DNA from: Oryza sativa Japonica Group
Taxonomy: Eukaryota; Streptophyta; Magnoliopsida; Poales; Poaceae
Direction: 5' to 3'
Assembly (NCBI RefSeq): GCF_034140825.1
Contig: NC_089041.1
Span: 25,495,501-25,559,500 of the forward strand
DNA: 64,000 bases
Part shown: piece after piece, positions 20,161-34,000 of the stretch
Numbering within the stretch: position 1 is the stretch's first letter
How the letters are laid out: the number at the start of each line of letters is the position of its first letter
Position numbers and translations under genes: made by a program
Notes under the pieces: generated by a model
Databases searched by the model: none
The model's input: only the letters and a program-made list of their open reading frames with translations
What the model was told of the DNA's origin: nothing

Positions 20161-20643
20161 TGGATAGGGCTTGTGACTACAAAAGTGCTAATGTACAAAT
20201 AAATACGCAACAGCATGAGGGAAAAAAGAACTTGCAGGCATGCATTATTGACAGTAGTCTGTCGAAGATGCTGCACAGATAGACATCCCAAAACGCACTC
20301 TGTTGTTAAAGAAACAGCTAAAACTTCATGTGGTAAGCATCCAAAGAGAACTAACAGAGTGGTGCCCTTAATAATGATGTTCTCAAATTCAGCTTCAGAG
20401 AAAAGGGAACTTTTGTTGTGTTAAATACTAGTTACTAGTATTTAAGCATGTATGAGATTTGGATATCTTGTACTGTCTGCAATGTGTGGCTTGGTGTTGA
20501 ACCATCACATTTCATATGAACATGTTACTGTAACTAAAAAATTCAATAACATTTTTTCCATTACAGATCAATGCTTACCTAGTTTACTCACTAATCTGAA
20601 TGCCATTTTATACATTTCTAGTCAGCATTGGATAAGTTCAATT

Positions 20644-23275
20644 TCATGGTTTGCTAAGAATAGTAACACACACCCCTTTTGTTGTGCCAGATGATAGAGA
20701 AGGTTTGCTCTTCATTCTTTCCTCAAGAAAGTTCATAACTTCCTTCTCTTTCGGACCAGCACTTGTGGCCTGCAATGACATAGGAGATTCATGTTTCTCA
20801 GATACAGAAAATGCTTGAGCTTATGGGGTGGTTTCTCCATCTAGATTGTTCAGTGGCTCTGTGACCTAATCAGTTTCTAGTTGCACATGATAACTGAAAA
20901 AAAATACAGCATGCTATTTGCATTTGTTGTAGTCATTCACAAAAAAACACGACTAACTTGTGTTATGATGAAAAGAGCTATTTAATGAACTGCAAAAAAT
21001 TCCTAGAATACCTTGTGTGCAAAGAATTGTCCAGCTGGATCACATGTGAAGAGCTCGGGGGTTCCTTTCTCTTCATCAATTCCAAAGATCATAGAAACTG
21101 CAGAGGAAAATGTGTAGGATCAAAGTAATCATTGTAATCCTTTGATGGTAGACGATGATGGCAGGTTTCACCACTCACAAAACACAAATTGGATAGCACT
21201 AACCAACTCCATAAGGTCTTATCTGAGCATGCTGGGTGCGGATCTGTGCTCTGTCTGCAATCCTACAAACAAGCAATGATACACCACTAGTAAAATGCAG
21301 AACAGTTCAGTGAAATTAGTAAACAACGTTAGGCTATTGAAGATTGAACAGAGTAATGTATCCACGTAGCTTAACAAAATAAGGGTAGGTTTGATAGTAA
21401 AGCACGAGCATATGCTTATCAGAATTCAGAAAAGTTCCCAGCCCGTTGATCTCATATGAACTCTCACCATATTTTCTCATATATCCAATACTAAGTCTTA
21501 ATGTGAATGGGCGAAATTGATCCTTTGACATTCTAATGGGAGTGGCAAATGATCAATCCCTACAAGCAGAGAGCGGCCTAGAGATAATTATATAACCATT
21601 ATATAAAATAGCGTGATGATCAAATCATTTTAGATGTTTGTAAGACATAGGTATTGTACAATGAGCCATCTATTTCATTTAGACCAAAGCTTACCATTGA
21701 GCTAACATACAAGGAGACATTTTATATCCCCACTTGAAGCGAAACTCGGCAGCTGCGTTCCTTGCCTCCTGAGCTATTGCCCTTCCATCACCTGGAATAA
21801 AGATATAGCCCGTCAAAACTCAAAAGATCAGAACAAGCAGACAAGTAAAATGATACTGCGATGGTATGTCCTGCCATTGGCCTCTAGAGTGTTTCTTATG
21901 ATGATGTGAGCCATTCTAGCTGTTCCATAAAATTCTAAACAGAACTATATTAAGATATTTAGAGCTCAGTGACAAATCACATGCTATGGAATTGAGAAGT
22001 CCCTAACTCCCTCTAAACTGAAGGAACTGTCCACCAACAGAATGATATAACAAGTTATCAGGCATTAGTAACAAAACAGTACATTATATCATACAAGAAA
22101 GTAGTCAAATAGAACGATTGATTACTTAGCAAGCAAAAGTTGCCTAGTTACATTACTGTCTCACATAGGTTAAATCAAACAAGACAATAGCTCAGTACAG
22201 TAGTTACAGTACTGGCTCACATTGTCACATTAGCCATTTACAACCTCAGAAACACAAAATAGATGAGAGTATGGTAGTAAAGGGGCGATCGACTGCCAAA
22301 TAAGTCAGTATATTGTGCAACCAAGGCCAAGATTCCATTCTATCTAGTGCATACTACTAGGATGTAGGATCCAATCACACCACAGTGGTTCACTCATTCA
22401 CTGAACATTTCATCTAATCAGCATGTATGACGTATCCTGGAAGTGCATACTACTCCTATACTAAAACTGATTCAATATAGGGAGTCAGCAAAATTAGCAT
22501 CCAGTCGAACAAGCGCATCATCGGTATGTAAAACATCCTTATCACATCGCAATGCTCTCATGAACACCAAGAGTTGCAGAGATTAATTATTGGAACCGGT
22601 TTCGCTGAGACGTTCTACGGCAGGATAAAGTCGAGTGATCCTCCAATTCGCAATTCGTAACTCGTAAATGATATTGTGCCAGCGGGATCCAAACGCGCGC
22701 ACCGCATGTTCCACGCAGCACTTAGAACTGAGAATCTGAGAGAGCAAAGTTGTGGCTCACCTGGCATCCCGGTGGCGAGCAGCCCAATCCGGTCGGTGAT
22801 CGCGAACAGGTTCGTGATGGTCGTCGGGTCGTGCAACTTGTCCTGATCAGGGGAACGAAGCAAATCAAACGGCCGCAGAATGAATCACAAATGAGGGGAC
22901 AAGGGGATTCCGCTCTCGCGACGTGCTCACCTCCTTCCGATGGGTGAGGACGTAGACGGAGTCGTCGCCGCGCACGCCGACGGAGGTGATCCCGGCCAGC
23001 TTCACGGCGTTGAACGCGTAGTCTGCGAGAGCACACAGCACGGCCGCACGGGGAGGCGGGCGGCGGAATTGAAGCAGCAGATCGTTAGCCAAAGCGCAGA
23101 CACCAGCAGCGAATTTGGTCGGCGTGGAGGGGGCATGTCGCGGCGGCGGGCACTCACCGAGTTGGCAGAGGCGGCCCTCCGGGGAGAAGAGGGTGATGAA
23201 GCGCTCGTAGTCGGCGGGGCCGGCGGCGCGGCTGCCGCCTCCGGTGACCACCGCCGCGGCCTCGGCTTCCGGCAT
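20644..23275 (-). CDS. 20S proteasome alpha-type subunit (PAA/alpha-6-like), divergent and short
   Basis: Seven exons on the minus strand: 23275-23158, 23022-22931, 22842-22761, 21791-21695, 21262-21204, 21097-21012, 20769-20644. All are GT-AG, in phase, and encode 219 residues. The alpha-subunit N-terminal signature is clear: DYERFITLFSPEGRLCQLDY, followed by AFNAVKLAGITSVGVRGDDS, DKLHDPTTITNLFAITDRIG, EARNAAAEFRFKWGYKM, RAQIRTQHAQIRPYGV and FTCDPAGQFFAHKATSAGPK. This is closest to plant alpha type-6 (PAA). Compared with the roughly 246-residue family form recalled, the N-terminus has an extra Ala/Gly-rich stretch, KKVPDKL is reduced to KEDKL, and the last 55-60 residues are replaced by an unrelated tail of about 20 (SSGTTKGVCVTILSKP). 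It may be a diverged paralogue or a decaying duplicate; introns rule out a retrocopy. Confidence 0.8.
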
Positions 23276-24389
23276 CTCGCTAGCAAATTCACCCTCTCTC
23301 TCTCTCTCCGCCGCGTGAGGCGTGGGAATGGTGGCGTGGTGGTGTGTCTTGGTCTCGGGGAGGAGGAAACGGCCCGCGGCTTCTTCCGCTGCAAGGAAGA
23401 GCAAAGGAGCCCATCTCGCCTCTCTTTCTTGCGGCCCAAAAGAGGCCCGCGTGGCGGCGTGAGCAACGCACCACAGAGGCAGGAGTGGGCCCAGAATCCG
23501 CAGGTATTCCGGCCCAAATCTACGCGATGACGACCTCGCGTGTCGTGAGCCCGTGACCGTTGCTGCTGGTGCTGGTGCTGGTCCGGTGGTCCCCACATCG
23601 CCTCATGCACGGTTGAGACTTGAGAGTTGAGACGAGGGGAGTCGCTTTTCCGGTGGCCGGTGCATGATCCAAACCGTCGAGAACGACCTGGACTAGTCTA
23701 AGAACCACGTGGATCGGATGCGTTGACAGGTGGATGGGATGGATTCGATCGCTATCGAGTTTTTCGTCACGACTTGGCTCATTGCTGATTGGGAGTTGTG
23801 AACACGTGGCAACCAAAAACGTAGGTGTTGTTGAGATTTTAGATAAAATAAACCTTTACCTTAACAATGCTATCAAAATTTTGACAGAAATGTTTATATG
23901 TAGACCAAAATTTGGCAAAACTAAACTAAATGTGTACATAACTAGATAACTTTATTAAAAAATTGTATAGTTTAAAATGACATCCATATGAACAGCCTCA
24001 TAGTTGTCTCGTCACGCGTTTATCCCCCATCGTGTCACAACATAAACCGGAGAGCGTAAGAGCATGTCTAATAGGCCAACCAAGATCGGCGATAGCGTGA
24101 TCACGTCAGTCTCACTGATATGCTGGAGGAGGGAATGGTAGAGCGAGAACACGAGTCGACGAAAGAATTATCACCGGCTGCAACACGCAGTACAATAAAG
24201 AAAAAGAAATAAGCCTGATGGAGATTGGTTCATGCTTAAAAATATATTATCTGTTACTACAAATGATATGATAGTAATAAAGACCATTGCTATATGAGCA
24301 GCCTATACTAACAGGCTATAGATGATGTGGTTGTCTTATAGTCAGCAAGTTGACGATATTATTAAATCTGCTTTAACAAGCGAGAACGT
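23276..24389. other. intergenic, upstream of the proteasome-like gene
   Basis: GC-rich to about 23560 (promoter and leader side of the minus-strand gene, with a CT/GA-rich run at 23293-23308), then AT-rich. A possible MITE spans about 24060-24373, with TAAGAGCATGTCTAATAG on the left and an imperfect inverted copy TATTATTAAATCTGCTTTA on the right. Confidence 0.45.
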
Positions 24390-25976
24390 TCCCCAGCCTC
24401 GCGGCCGCCGGCTGCAAGGACGGCGGCGGAGGGGCTCTCTCTCCCGCGTTCACGGTCAAGACGGTCGGGACGTCGGCACGGTAGGAGCTCAGGGCATGGC
24501 GTCGACGCCGACTGGCGGCGTCCAGATCCGGTGCTGTGGTGCCCGGATCCGGTCCCCCAACGACGGACGGCGGCGTCCTGGTAGCTCGGCGGCGAGTTTT
24601 GGCGGTGGGTTTGGGCGGTGACGACCTGGCGGGAGACGCTGCTGGAGCTAGCTCCGGTAGCCGAGCACGGAGGCGTGGCCGGACGACGGGTGTGGTGGTG
24701 GAGGTGCCGCGAGAGCCGGTGGTGACGTCGGCGATGCGGGAGGAGGCAATGACGTCTCTAGCCAGATCTAGCTGGCGGCGGCGGCGGCTGCCGACGGCAG
24801 CAGTGACGGTGGCGACGGCTGTGGCGGCATCGACTGCGACGGTTGGCTGGCGAGGCAACGGCCGTGGTGGTTGAGGCGTCGTGGAGGCGGTCGTGCGGCC
24901 TCGTGGGTGGCGAGGCCTGCTGTGCAGGCGTCGTGGAGGCCGGCGGCGTGTGGTTGTCGTGGAGGCCAGCGTCGTGCGGCAGCGGGAGGGCGTCATGGAG
25001 GCCGGCGACGGTGTGGAGTCGCGACCGGCGACATCGGGTGCTGGTGGCTGCAGGCTGCGATGGCGGACGGCTTGTGGCATTGGCCGTGGCGACCGTGGAC
25101 GTGGCTGCAGTGGAGGAGGTGAGGATGGCGACGGCGAGGTGGCTGGGCATTCGGCAGCAGCGGCTGCGGTGGCGGTGACCACGGTCACCGGAGGCATGGC
25201 GGCTTCGGACGGCTAGTCGAGGGTGTGGCAGACGGCTGCATCTGGCCAGCGTGGCATCGTTTGGAGGAGGAGTCGGAGGCCAGCTTGGCGCAGAGAGGCG
25301 CAGCTGATGGCAGCGGAGGCCGACTCAGCGCGAGAGGCGCGGGCGGCGGAGACCGAGGTCGGCTTGGCGTGAGAGGCGCAGCCGATGGAGGGAGGCCGGA
25401 TTGGCGCGAGAGGCGTGTCCGGTGGAGGAGGCCGACTTGGCGCGAGAGGCTCGGCCGGTGGTGGAGGAGGCGACCTCGGTGTGAGGAGGAGCTGCCGGCG
25501 GGTGTGGCGCGGTCTTCGGCACACGAAAGCTGGCCGGCTGGGGACGCCGGTGCAGGGGTCTCACATGTCGGCAGAGCTTGAGTGGTGGTGGAGCATCGGT
25601 GCGTCAGCCGTGGATTCGCAGATGGTGAGCGGCGGGTGAAAACCTAGCCCGGCCTTAGCCGGACCGACAACGACGGTTCATTCCCCCTCCTGAGGGCGTT
25701 GTCATGCTGTCTCACCCCTCAAGAGTGGTTGCCGGGTGAAAGCCATGTCTTGGCTCCTCTGAGCCCCGACGGACGGCAGCAACGGTTTTTCTGTCACTTC
25801 TCTTCTTGAAGACGTTGTTTTGGCATCCCTAGGGGGCGATCTTGTATGTGTTCATTTGTTGGTCTAACGGCGGTCGGTCACGCTTAGCGGCGGCCGGTTC
25901 GGTGCTAGCCTTCTTCCGGATTGTGTGTTGGCGCTATCGGTGTGTGGGTGGTGGTATTCAGGGTTGTAATCTTGTA

Positions 25977-26425
25977 CTCCCTCCGTTTCAAAATGTTTGA
26001 CACCGTTAACTTTTTAGCACATGTTTAACCGTTCGTCTTATTAAAAAATTTTGTGAAATATGTAAAACTATATGTGTACATGAAAGTATATTTAACAATG
26101 AGGGCCTCATCGTTTGGCATATTCATATGCTTATGAGCCAAAATTTGAATTTTCAACGTTAAATTTGAAGCTAATTTTGGGGTTTTTTCATCGAAGTTTA
26201 TTTTTCAGCCTTTGCTTTTAGATCGCTAAGAACACATATATAAAAGTTTTATTCACAAATTGATTTTCGTTTGCAAAATATGTCATTTGACATATTCAGA
26301 AAATATGCCAAACGATGAGGCTTTAAATCAAATGATATGAATAAATAATTGTTTTTTTTAATAAGACGAATGGTCAAACACGTACTAAAAGGTCAACGGT
26401 GCCAAATATTTTGAAACGGAGGGAG
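25977..26425. mobile_element. Stowaway MITE split by another MITE
   Basis: Ends CTCCCTCCGTTTCAAAATGT and ATTTTGAAACGGAGGGAG between TA dinucleotides. The inner arms TTCGTCTTATTAAAAAATTT and TTAATAAGACGAATGG are interrupted by the element at 26102-26323. Confidence 0.88.
26102..26323. mobile_element. MITE nested within a Stowaway
   Basis: About 222 bp with inverted ends GGGCCTCATCGTTTGGCATA and TATGCCAAACGATGAGGC. It separates the two halves of the outer Stowaway. The duplication at its edges is not clear to me. Confidence 0.75.
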
Positions 26426-26481
26426 TAATTTTTTCCTGCTCAATAGAACTTCGCACCATTAAAAAAAACAAGCGAGAACGT

Positions 26482-28041
26482 GTTTCAAAACCGTTCACCG
26501 GGCGCCAGGCGGTCACAGCTGGTGATGGCGCGACGTACGTACTCCTGTATAACGGACTTGCGGAGTTCACACCACACGCACGGCTCCTGGAGCGGTCCCC
26601 CCAGAAAACGACACAAAACTAGCCGTTACGCCGCGTTGCCGACGGCGAGACGGAGATCCCGACCGTCGAAGCCGAAACGAGCCGTCACGATCGGATCTCC
26701 CGCGCGTCGTCGTCCCTTTGGAGGCCACGTGGCGCGTGCTTGACGCGCGTGGCCGGCCCGGGGGAGCGGGGCCCACAAAGTGGGGCCCAGGGCCTTTTTC
26801 CGCAGCTGTGTTTTGACCGCGTGTATACGTTGCTCCTTTTCTTTGGAAGCGCCGCGATGTCGTCCGAGACTCCGCTCACCGCCCGCGGAGTATTTTTCAC
26901 ATTGTAGTTTTTTTCAAATTTTTTTTTATAAATAGATCTTTAAAATATTATTTTCATTTTCACGGTATCAACGTCGTCAACGTTATGGTTAACGTCGTTT
27001 CCCTCGTCGGCGAGTTGTCTTCGATGAGATTATTACGGCCGGCTGTCGTGATTGAGCCACGTCTAACCTCAACTTCTCCAAAGATGATCCTCCCTCCATT
27101 TTAAATTGATCTAAATATTTCATAGGTACACTAAAACCAACGAAAACTAATAACTCTCTCATAATATATAACAAACTCGATACATACACCATCCCCACTA
27201 TTTTCTAGCCAATAGCAAATCAAGATATTACATGTGAGCTATAAATACTTGTGTGTATGGATGCGTGTATCCATGTCCATTTACTCCTATACACAAATAA
27301 CGAATAGACCTAATGAATGAATATAAATACGTAGATCATTTAGAAATAAAAAAAACTATAAAAAAACTATATGCAGATCATTTAGTAAAAAGCAAAGGTC
27401 TCTTTATTACTCTCTTTAGCAGGTTGTGGTTAAACAATAAAGCTAATGGTTAGTCTGACGCTAAGGCGGTGCTAAAGCAAAGTTCAGTTTGTGTGAACGT
27501 ATCAGAAGGCAATACATGATGTAACATGTTTCTTTCTTTCCGAGTAATGTAACATGGCTGATACTATAACTGGATTAGGCAAGTTTTTTAATTGCCCCGG
27601 AAGCGCTAATTCACTCCGAACTCATGTTAATGTCCCGTGTTTTTTCCCCCTTTTCTAATAAATTTACAGTTTTCAATTTTTCAACGGACAAAGCGACAGC
27701 ATAAACAATGGAAAGGAAACACCCATAACCAAACGAAGATACCAAACCAACTCCACCATAATCTTCCGTGTAATCAGTTAAAAACATTAATCAAATCTTC
27801 CGTGACAACGATCCATCGAATCAAACCTCCCCCCCATCCCGTTAATCTCACCGCCTCCCATCCCATCTCATCTCATCATTTTCATCTCCACAAATAAACT
27901 CGTCTCGCTCCCTTGCCCACGCCGCCGCGCCGATCGCCTCCCCCCCAGATCAATCGACCACACCAATCTCCTCCTCTCGTCGGCGCAGCCGGAACCCTAC
28001 CTGAGGCAGACGCCGCCGCCGCCGCATCCCGCGTCTGGGTC
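26482..28041. other. intergenic; GC-rich block then promoter side of the vWA gene
   Basis: 26500-26900 is CpG-rich, with ACGTGGC and GGGGCCCAC motifs but no recognised gene. 26900-27860 is AT-rich. From about 27880 a GC-rich leader begins, which should be the 5' UTR of the vWA-domain gene. Confidence 0.4.
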
Positions 28042-31000
28042 ATGGAGGGGTTCGCTAGGGCGGTGGAGGACGGGCTGAAGCTGTCGAAGAGGCTGGTGCT
28101 GCCGGGGGGGCTGCCGCCGCCGAGGCCACTGGCGGGGATGGACCGCGGCGTTGGGGTTGGGGGTGGGGGTGGGGGTGATGCCTCCGTGGCGGCGCTGCTG
28201 CTGCCGTCGGCGCCGATGGCGTACGCGGTGGTGACCGACCCGGGGGCGGTCGACACCCCCGACGTGCCCAGCTACCAGCCATACGTGTACGGCCGCCTCG
28301 ACCCCCCCGCGCTGATCCCGCTCCAGATGAAGGAGGTCGACCTGTCCGTCGACTGCGCGCTCGGCGAGGCCGCTGTCACCGTCCGCGCGCGGTGGTGGCT
28401 GCACTGCATCACCCGCAGCCGCGACTGCGACGTCCGCATCGTCGTGCCCATGGGCGACCAGGTAAATCTCGATCGGATCACATTTTGGCGATTTTTTTTG
28501 TTTTACCCCCTAGTGTAGCTGTGTTGTTCCCTTCTCCTGCCTCGTAGATTTGGTTTGGTGAGGTTCGAAATGATTGGTGCTGTGCTATGTATGATTCCGG
28601 CTGTTTGGCTAGTGTTATTACATAGTTGGGAACCATGAATTTGTTGGATTTGTTTTTGCGGCATGTATATGTGCCTCTCGATTTGCAGTTTTGATTCTCC
28701 ATTGAGCCGTTAGTTCTATTGTTTTCTTCACATGGATGCTTTGTTGGTTTTGTACCTTATTGTTGACTGTGCTGTTGGAATGGTTGGTGGCAACATTATT
28801 CAGGTGTTTGCTTAACCCAGTGTTTGTCCAAGTGGAATATGTTCTCTTTTTTTTTTTTGTTCATATGGTTCGTTTGATTGAGTTGTCTTGAGGTGGTTGA
28901 CCGCAAATCATGGCGTGCTCTGCACTAAATTCTGTACTTTCTTTATAACTAGTTTATGAATTCCAGCTGACTAAATGGATGCCTTTGGTTATATTACAAG
29001 AGCAATTTTCAGTAAAAAGTGGCATAAGCAAGTGAAAGTAATTCCTTGCTTTGTCCTATGGAAATCAAACACAAGAAGGAATGTGCTGGTTTAGCAGAGT
29101 GGTAACCTGGCTTGTGTATCAAAAATGAGGCAGCTAGGAAGAAGAAATATGTTGATGTGTACTGAAATATGTTGCTTCGTGTCATTTGGAAACATATTGT
29201 ATAGCTTGTTCTTTACTTCAGCATCTAGAAGTACACATGATGCTCCATTGCTCCTTTTATGTCTGGTTGTAGAATATAATGGCTTGCAGAATGGAGATAA
29301 TTCGGTGGTGAAGTTATTTGTCTTGGATGACTATAGCATATTATTCATTGGTGTTGGGTGGTTGTTATCTTGCCTAGCGAAGTTGATTAACAACAACTTG
29401 GAAATTTGTAATAAATAACTCACATACACTAATATTTGATATTTTGAAACATCTGATTCTACTTTCCATCCGTAGGAAACATCACCATTAAATGAACATT
29501 AGGCATCTACTAGTATATTATGTTTAATTATGTTATATGAGTTGCATTAATTTCCATGTTTGTCTTGTTCTCAACCTATGAACGGTTTGGCTAATAGGGT
29601 TCAATTCTAGGAGCCGAGGTTACCGTTGGAAGAAGATCATATAATACTCAAGTAATTGAAGTAGAAGATCACACTACAGAGAATGCTCCAAAAGCTGATA
29701 GTGGCGGACTCTTGAAACCCCAATTATTTTATTTGACAATATCACAGGTACATGCTAAATGCAGAACTGTCTTTTGTTCTCTTCTTTGAACTTTTGGAAT
29801 TGGAGTCTTACTTTGAAGATTCATTGCCATCTTGCCGATAAAGATTGAGGGTGGGGCGGATATTTCTGCCACAATCAGATGGTCTCAGAAGCTACACTAT
29901 GACAATGGACGATTCTCAGTGGACATACCGTTCCGTTTTCCATATTATGTTAACCCATTGCCAAAAGTATTCATGAAAAGGGAGAAAATTCAGTTGACTG
30001 TGAATAGTGGTTTCAGTAAAGAGGTTTTACTGCAGGGAACAAGCCACCCATTGAAGGTAATCATTTTTTTTTGCTAGAACTCTTTTGATTTCCGGGCAAT
30101 TGGCATCAGTGCTTTTACAACATTTAATCTTCAAAAGAGTTTCCCTTACTATTTCAGGAAAAAGGTAGGCAGGGTGAGAAGTTGTCTTTCCGGCATGAAG
30201 CAACTGTTGAGAATTGGTCAAGCAAAGATTTCAATTTTTCATACAGTGTGAGTTTCCCTTTTGTGATCTCTTTATTAGCTGTAATCGGTAGTCACTTCTT
30301 TAAGTAGTTATGAGCTCACTAGTTCCTGTGATAATCTGACTTTCCAAGACTTCTCAAATTTTTCTTTTTTTGTGAGCATATGTTAGTTGCAGATGTAACT
30401 GAAATCTGGCTCGAGAACTGTTTACTGTTTCAAAACTGCAATAGCTAAATATATGTTCAGATTTGTCTGATTTATGTTCATTCCTATAGGTTTATTCTGG
30501 TGACTTATCTGGTGGTGTGCTTGTTCAACCATCGACATTGCGTGATTATGATGATAGAGATAGGTTCTGCATATTTCTTTTACCTGGAGGTGGCAACAGA
30601 AAGGTTAGTTGCTCTTACTTTTGCGGGGTTTCGTCCCATAGTTTTTATTTTTATTTATTTAAGCATATCTTCCTTGAGTGAGATATCTGCAGTTGACAAA
30701 ACTTTTATATTTAGAAGAGGGCCTCTAGCAGAAACCTTTCTGATGAAGCTAATGTAGAACTACTTTTTTATAGAACCAATCAACAAACCCACCATTCTAA
30801 ACTGCCATTTGGTGATCTTTTTCTAGTGAAATTCCACTAGCTATGTGCAAACTACAATCTGGACTTCTTTTAGCAAATACTATCAGGATATTTTGCGATT
30901 GTAAATCATTAAAGTTATAGTAAATAAGGATGTTACTGAGGTGGCCTTGTTCATAGCACTTTTGGTTTATTGACACAGAAGTACATTCCCTTTTTCCTTC

Positions 31001-34000
31001 TTCTGTGTTTCACAAAATCTCTCTCCTTGTTCCTATATCTCACCTGAGCAATTCAATAGGTCTTCAGAAAAGCAGTTGTGTTTGTCATTGATACAAGTGG
31101 AAGCATGCAAGGACATCCGCTTGAGAATGTGAAGAATGCGATGTCTACTGCTCTGTCAGAACTCACAGAAGGAGATTACTTCAACATTATAACATTTAAT
31201 GATGAGCTGCACTCATTCTCATCGTGTTTGGAGAAAGTAAATGAGAAATCAATAGCAAGTGCACTTGACTGGATAAACTTAAACTTTGTTGCTGGTGGTG
31301 GTACAGATATTATGCATCCTTTGAATGAGGTATTATTGAATATTAAATCTCGATTGTGAATAGATGCATATGTAGTATTATTTTTTATTCTATTACTGTT
31401 AATACTCTCACTTTTTTTTTTCATGAAAGGCAATGGCATCATTGTCAAGTGCTCATGATGTGCTTCCACAAATCTTTCTTATGACTGATGGATCAGTTGA
31501 TGATGAACATAATATATGCCAAACTGTGAAAACGGAGCTCATCAGCAGAGGATCTAAATCTCCTCGGATTTCTACTTTTGGACTAGGTAATGTTAAGGAG
31601 AGCGTCAAATATACAATTATCTCATTATTCAAAACTCTTGACTTATCTCCTGGATCACATGAAAATTCTCCTCCCTACTTTTTGCACCAACGCTCATGTA
31701 TTTCTCTATCTCCAAATATCCTTTCTTGTGTAAGAGAAAAATGCTTACACCATAAGTCAACAGACCAGTCAGTGTGGTGATATATGCTGCCAGCTTGTGA
31801 TGAGACGAACCATATTTTAATTACTCTGCTGTTTTAGTTTTGTACTACTTCGTTACTGATTGCTTACAGTTTACCTGATATATTCTTTTTGCTCTTTTCA
31901 TTTTATCACTGGAATAACAGGTTTGTATTGCAACCACTATTTCTTGCGCATGCTGGCATCAATAGGCAGGGGGCATTATGATGCTGCATTTGAGACAGGT
32001 ACCAAGCCCCTAAACCCTTTTGTTCTCATCATAGCAAACAGTATGCTCTTACCTTTATGTTGGTCTTTAAACTTGAAGGTTAGAACAATGATCTACACAG
32101 TCTACCCTTTCTCCATGGATTTCTTAGCTTTTCCTGAGACACACGATATATACTGTTATCTCAACCAAATTATAATAGAAAAACCAAACTGCAATCAGTT
32201 CATATTGTTAGAGGTGGCAATAATGTTTTCTATGAAGGGATCCTCTTGCTCTGCAATCTAAGAGCTAGTTGTACTCTTGGTTTGCAATTTTCCACGTAAC
32301 ACTGTTTCTTTATGATCCCTGCATGCTGTTTAAGTTGACACTCCATCTTGCAACCTCTGCTCAAGTTTCATGGGCATTCTACCAATACATTATTGTTATT
32401 GATCTGGATTTATTCCTGAAGTTCATATCTAAGCAATACTGTTCTATTATATGCATTAATTGGACAAATATGACTTTTATGAAGTCCATGTAACATCTTC
32501 ATAAACCTTTTTTTTTTGGTGAATTGTTTTTGCAGGATCAATTGAGAGTCAGGTACTTAGGTGGTTCAGGAAAGCATCGAGTACAATAGTTGCAAACATC
32601 TCCATTGATGCTACAGCACATCTTGATGAATTTGAAGTGAGTTAATTCATCACTAACTACTCAATATTGTAAATTTGGTTATGTAGAGATGGATATGTAA
32701 GACGAGTAATGCCATCAAGGTGGTTCTGGCTGCATTGCGATCATGTTTCATAATGAAATTGACTCTTTTTCAGTATTTGATTTGTGATTTCCCAACTCAT
32801 TTTCTCTGGTAGTGTATGTGTGCTGTGTTCATTGCTGCCATACCATCTTATACTGCTCTTCCTAGCAAAGAGCCTGTCCTGTATATAGAAATAATTATTT
32901 GCTGTATGGAAGGGTGGTTTGTGGGTATGCTTTTTGCAGGTGTAACTAGTAGTAGCTAGAAAAAAACAGTAGTTTTATTGTCTTCTGACTGTTCCTTTCC
33001 TCCAATTCAGATCGATTCTGAATACATTCCAGACATTTCAGCAAAAAGTCCTTTATGTATATCTGGGAAATACCAAGGCAAGTTCCCAGATATGGTTACA
33101 GCTAAAGGTTACTTGGCTGACATGAGAGAGATCTCGATTGAACTTAAGGTGCAGCATATAAAGGATATACCCCTTGACAAAGTAAGATGCTCACTATTGT
33201 GTACATTTGGTTTCTCTTCTTTCCATTGAGAAACTTGCACAATATCATACTTGGGGCCATAGATTTCTCGAGTATACTAATAATATATGCATTTTTTTTA
33301 TTTATGATTTCTAGGTTTTGGCGGCACAGCAGATTGGCCTTCTCACAGCGAAGGCATGGCTTTCTTCTGACAAGCAACTGGAGAGAAAGGTGAGTTTATG
33401 TTTCAGGCTTTTGGCTAAGGGTTGCATTATACATGTTCTTCGCTTTATACCTCCACTGAATTTTGGAGTCATGAGATATAGTGAAGATAATCGGTAATGT
33501 TTGAAAGTTCTCACATTGCTTGTCTGAAGCATTTAAGCATTTAATGGGCAATACATTGAAAAATGCTTGAGTTCGCTTGGGCTTTATGGGAACCAATCTC
33601 CTACGCACGTAAAACGGAGCGATCCATTAGCACGTGATTAATTAAGTATTAGCTTTTTTTTTCAAAAATGGGTCAATATGATTTTTTTAAGCAACTTTCG
33701 TATAGAAACTTTTTGCAAAACACACACCGTTTAGCGGTTTGAAAAACGTGCGCACGAAACACGATGGAGAGGAGATGGGAACTTGGTGTGCCGAACACAG
33801 AGTTCCCAGCTCACCCCTCTCTTTTTCTGCGCGCATGTTTTTCAAACTACTAAACGATGTGTTTTTTTGCAAAAAGTTTCTGTACAAAAGTTGCTTTAAA
33901 AAAGCATATTGATCCATTTTTGAAAAAAAAAAAGTAAATACTTAATCACGCGCTAATGGACCGATCCGTTTTCCGTGCGGGGAGTTTAGTTCCCAACTCC

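Larger units (their letters stand above)
24390..26466 (+). mobile_element. poly(A)-ended non-LTR retroposon without recognisable genes
   Basis: Bounded by an exact 15-bp target duplication AACAAGCGAGAACGT (24375-24389 and 26467-26481) and ending in a run of A directly before the right copy, which marks target-primed reverse transcription. The body is extremely GC-rich to about 25640, with degenerate repeats of GCGCGAGAGGCG-type units around 25290-25470, then a less GC-rich 3' part starting near GGTGAAAACCTAGCCCGG. Long open frames on both strands are low-complexity and match no domain I know. It could be a non-autonomous LINE derivative or a large SINE-like element. A nested MITE pair (25977-26425) shows it is not very recent. 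Confidence 0.75.

Noticed and set aside
24373-25197. 274-residue minus-strand frame and several overlapping plus-strand frames
   Set aside because: All are products of extreme GC content inside the retroposon; no codon-use or domain signal favours any of them.
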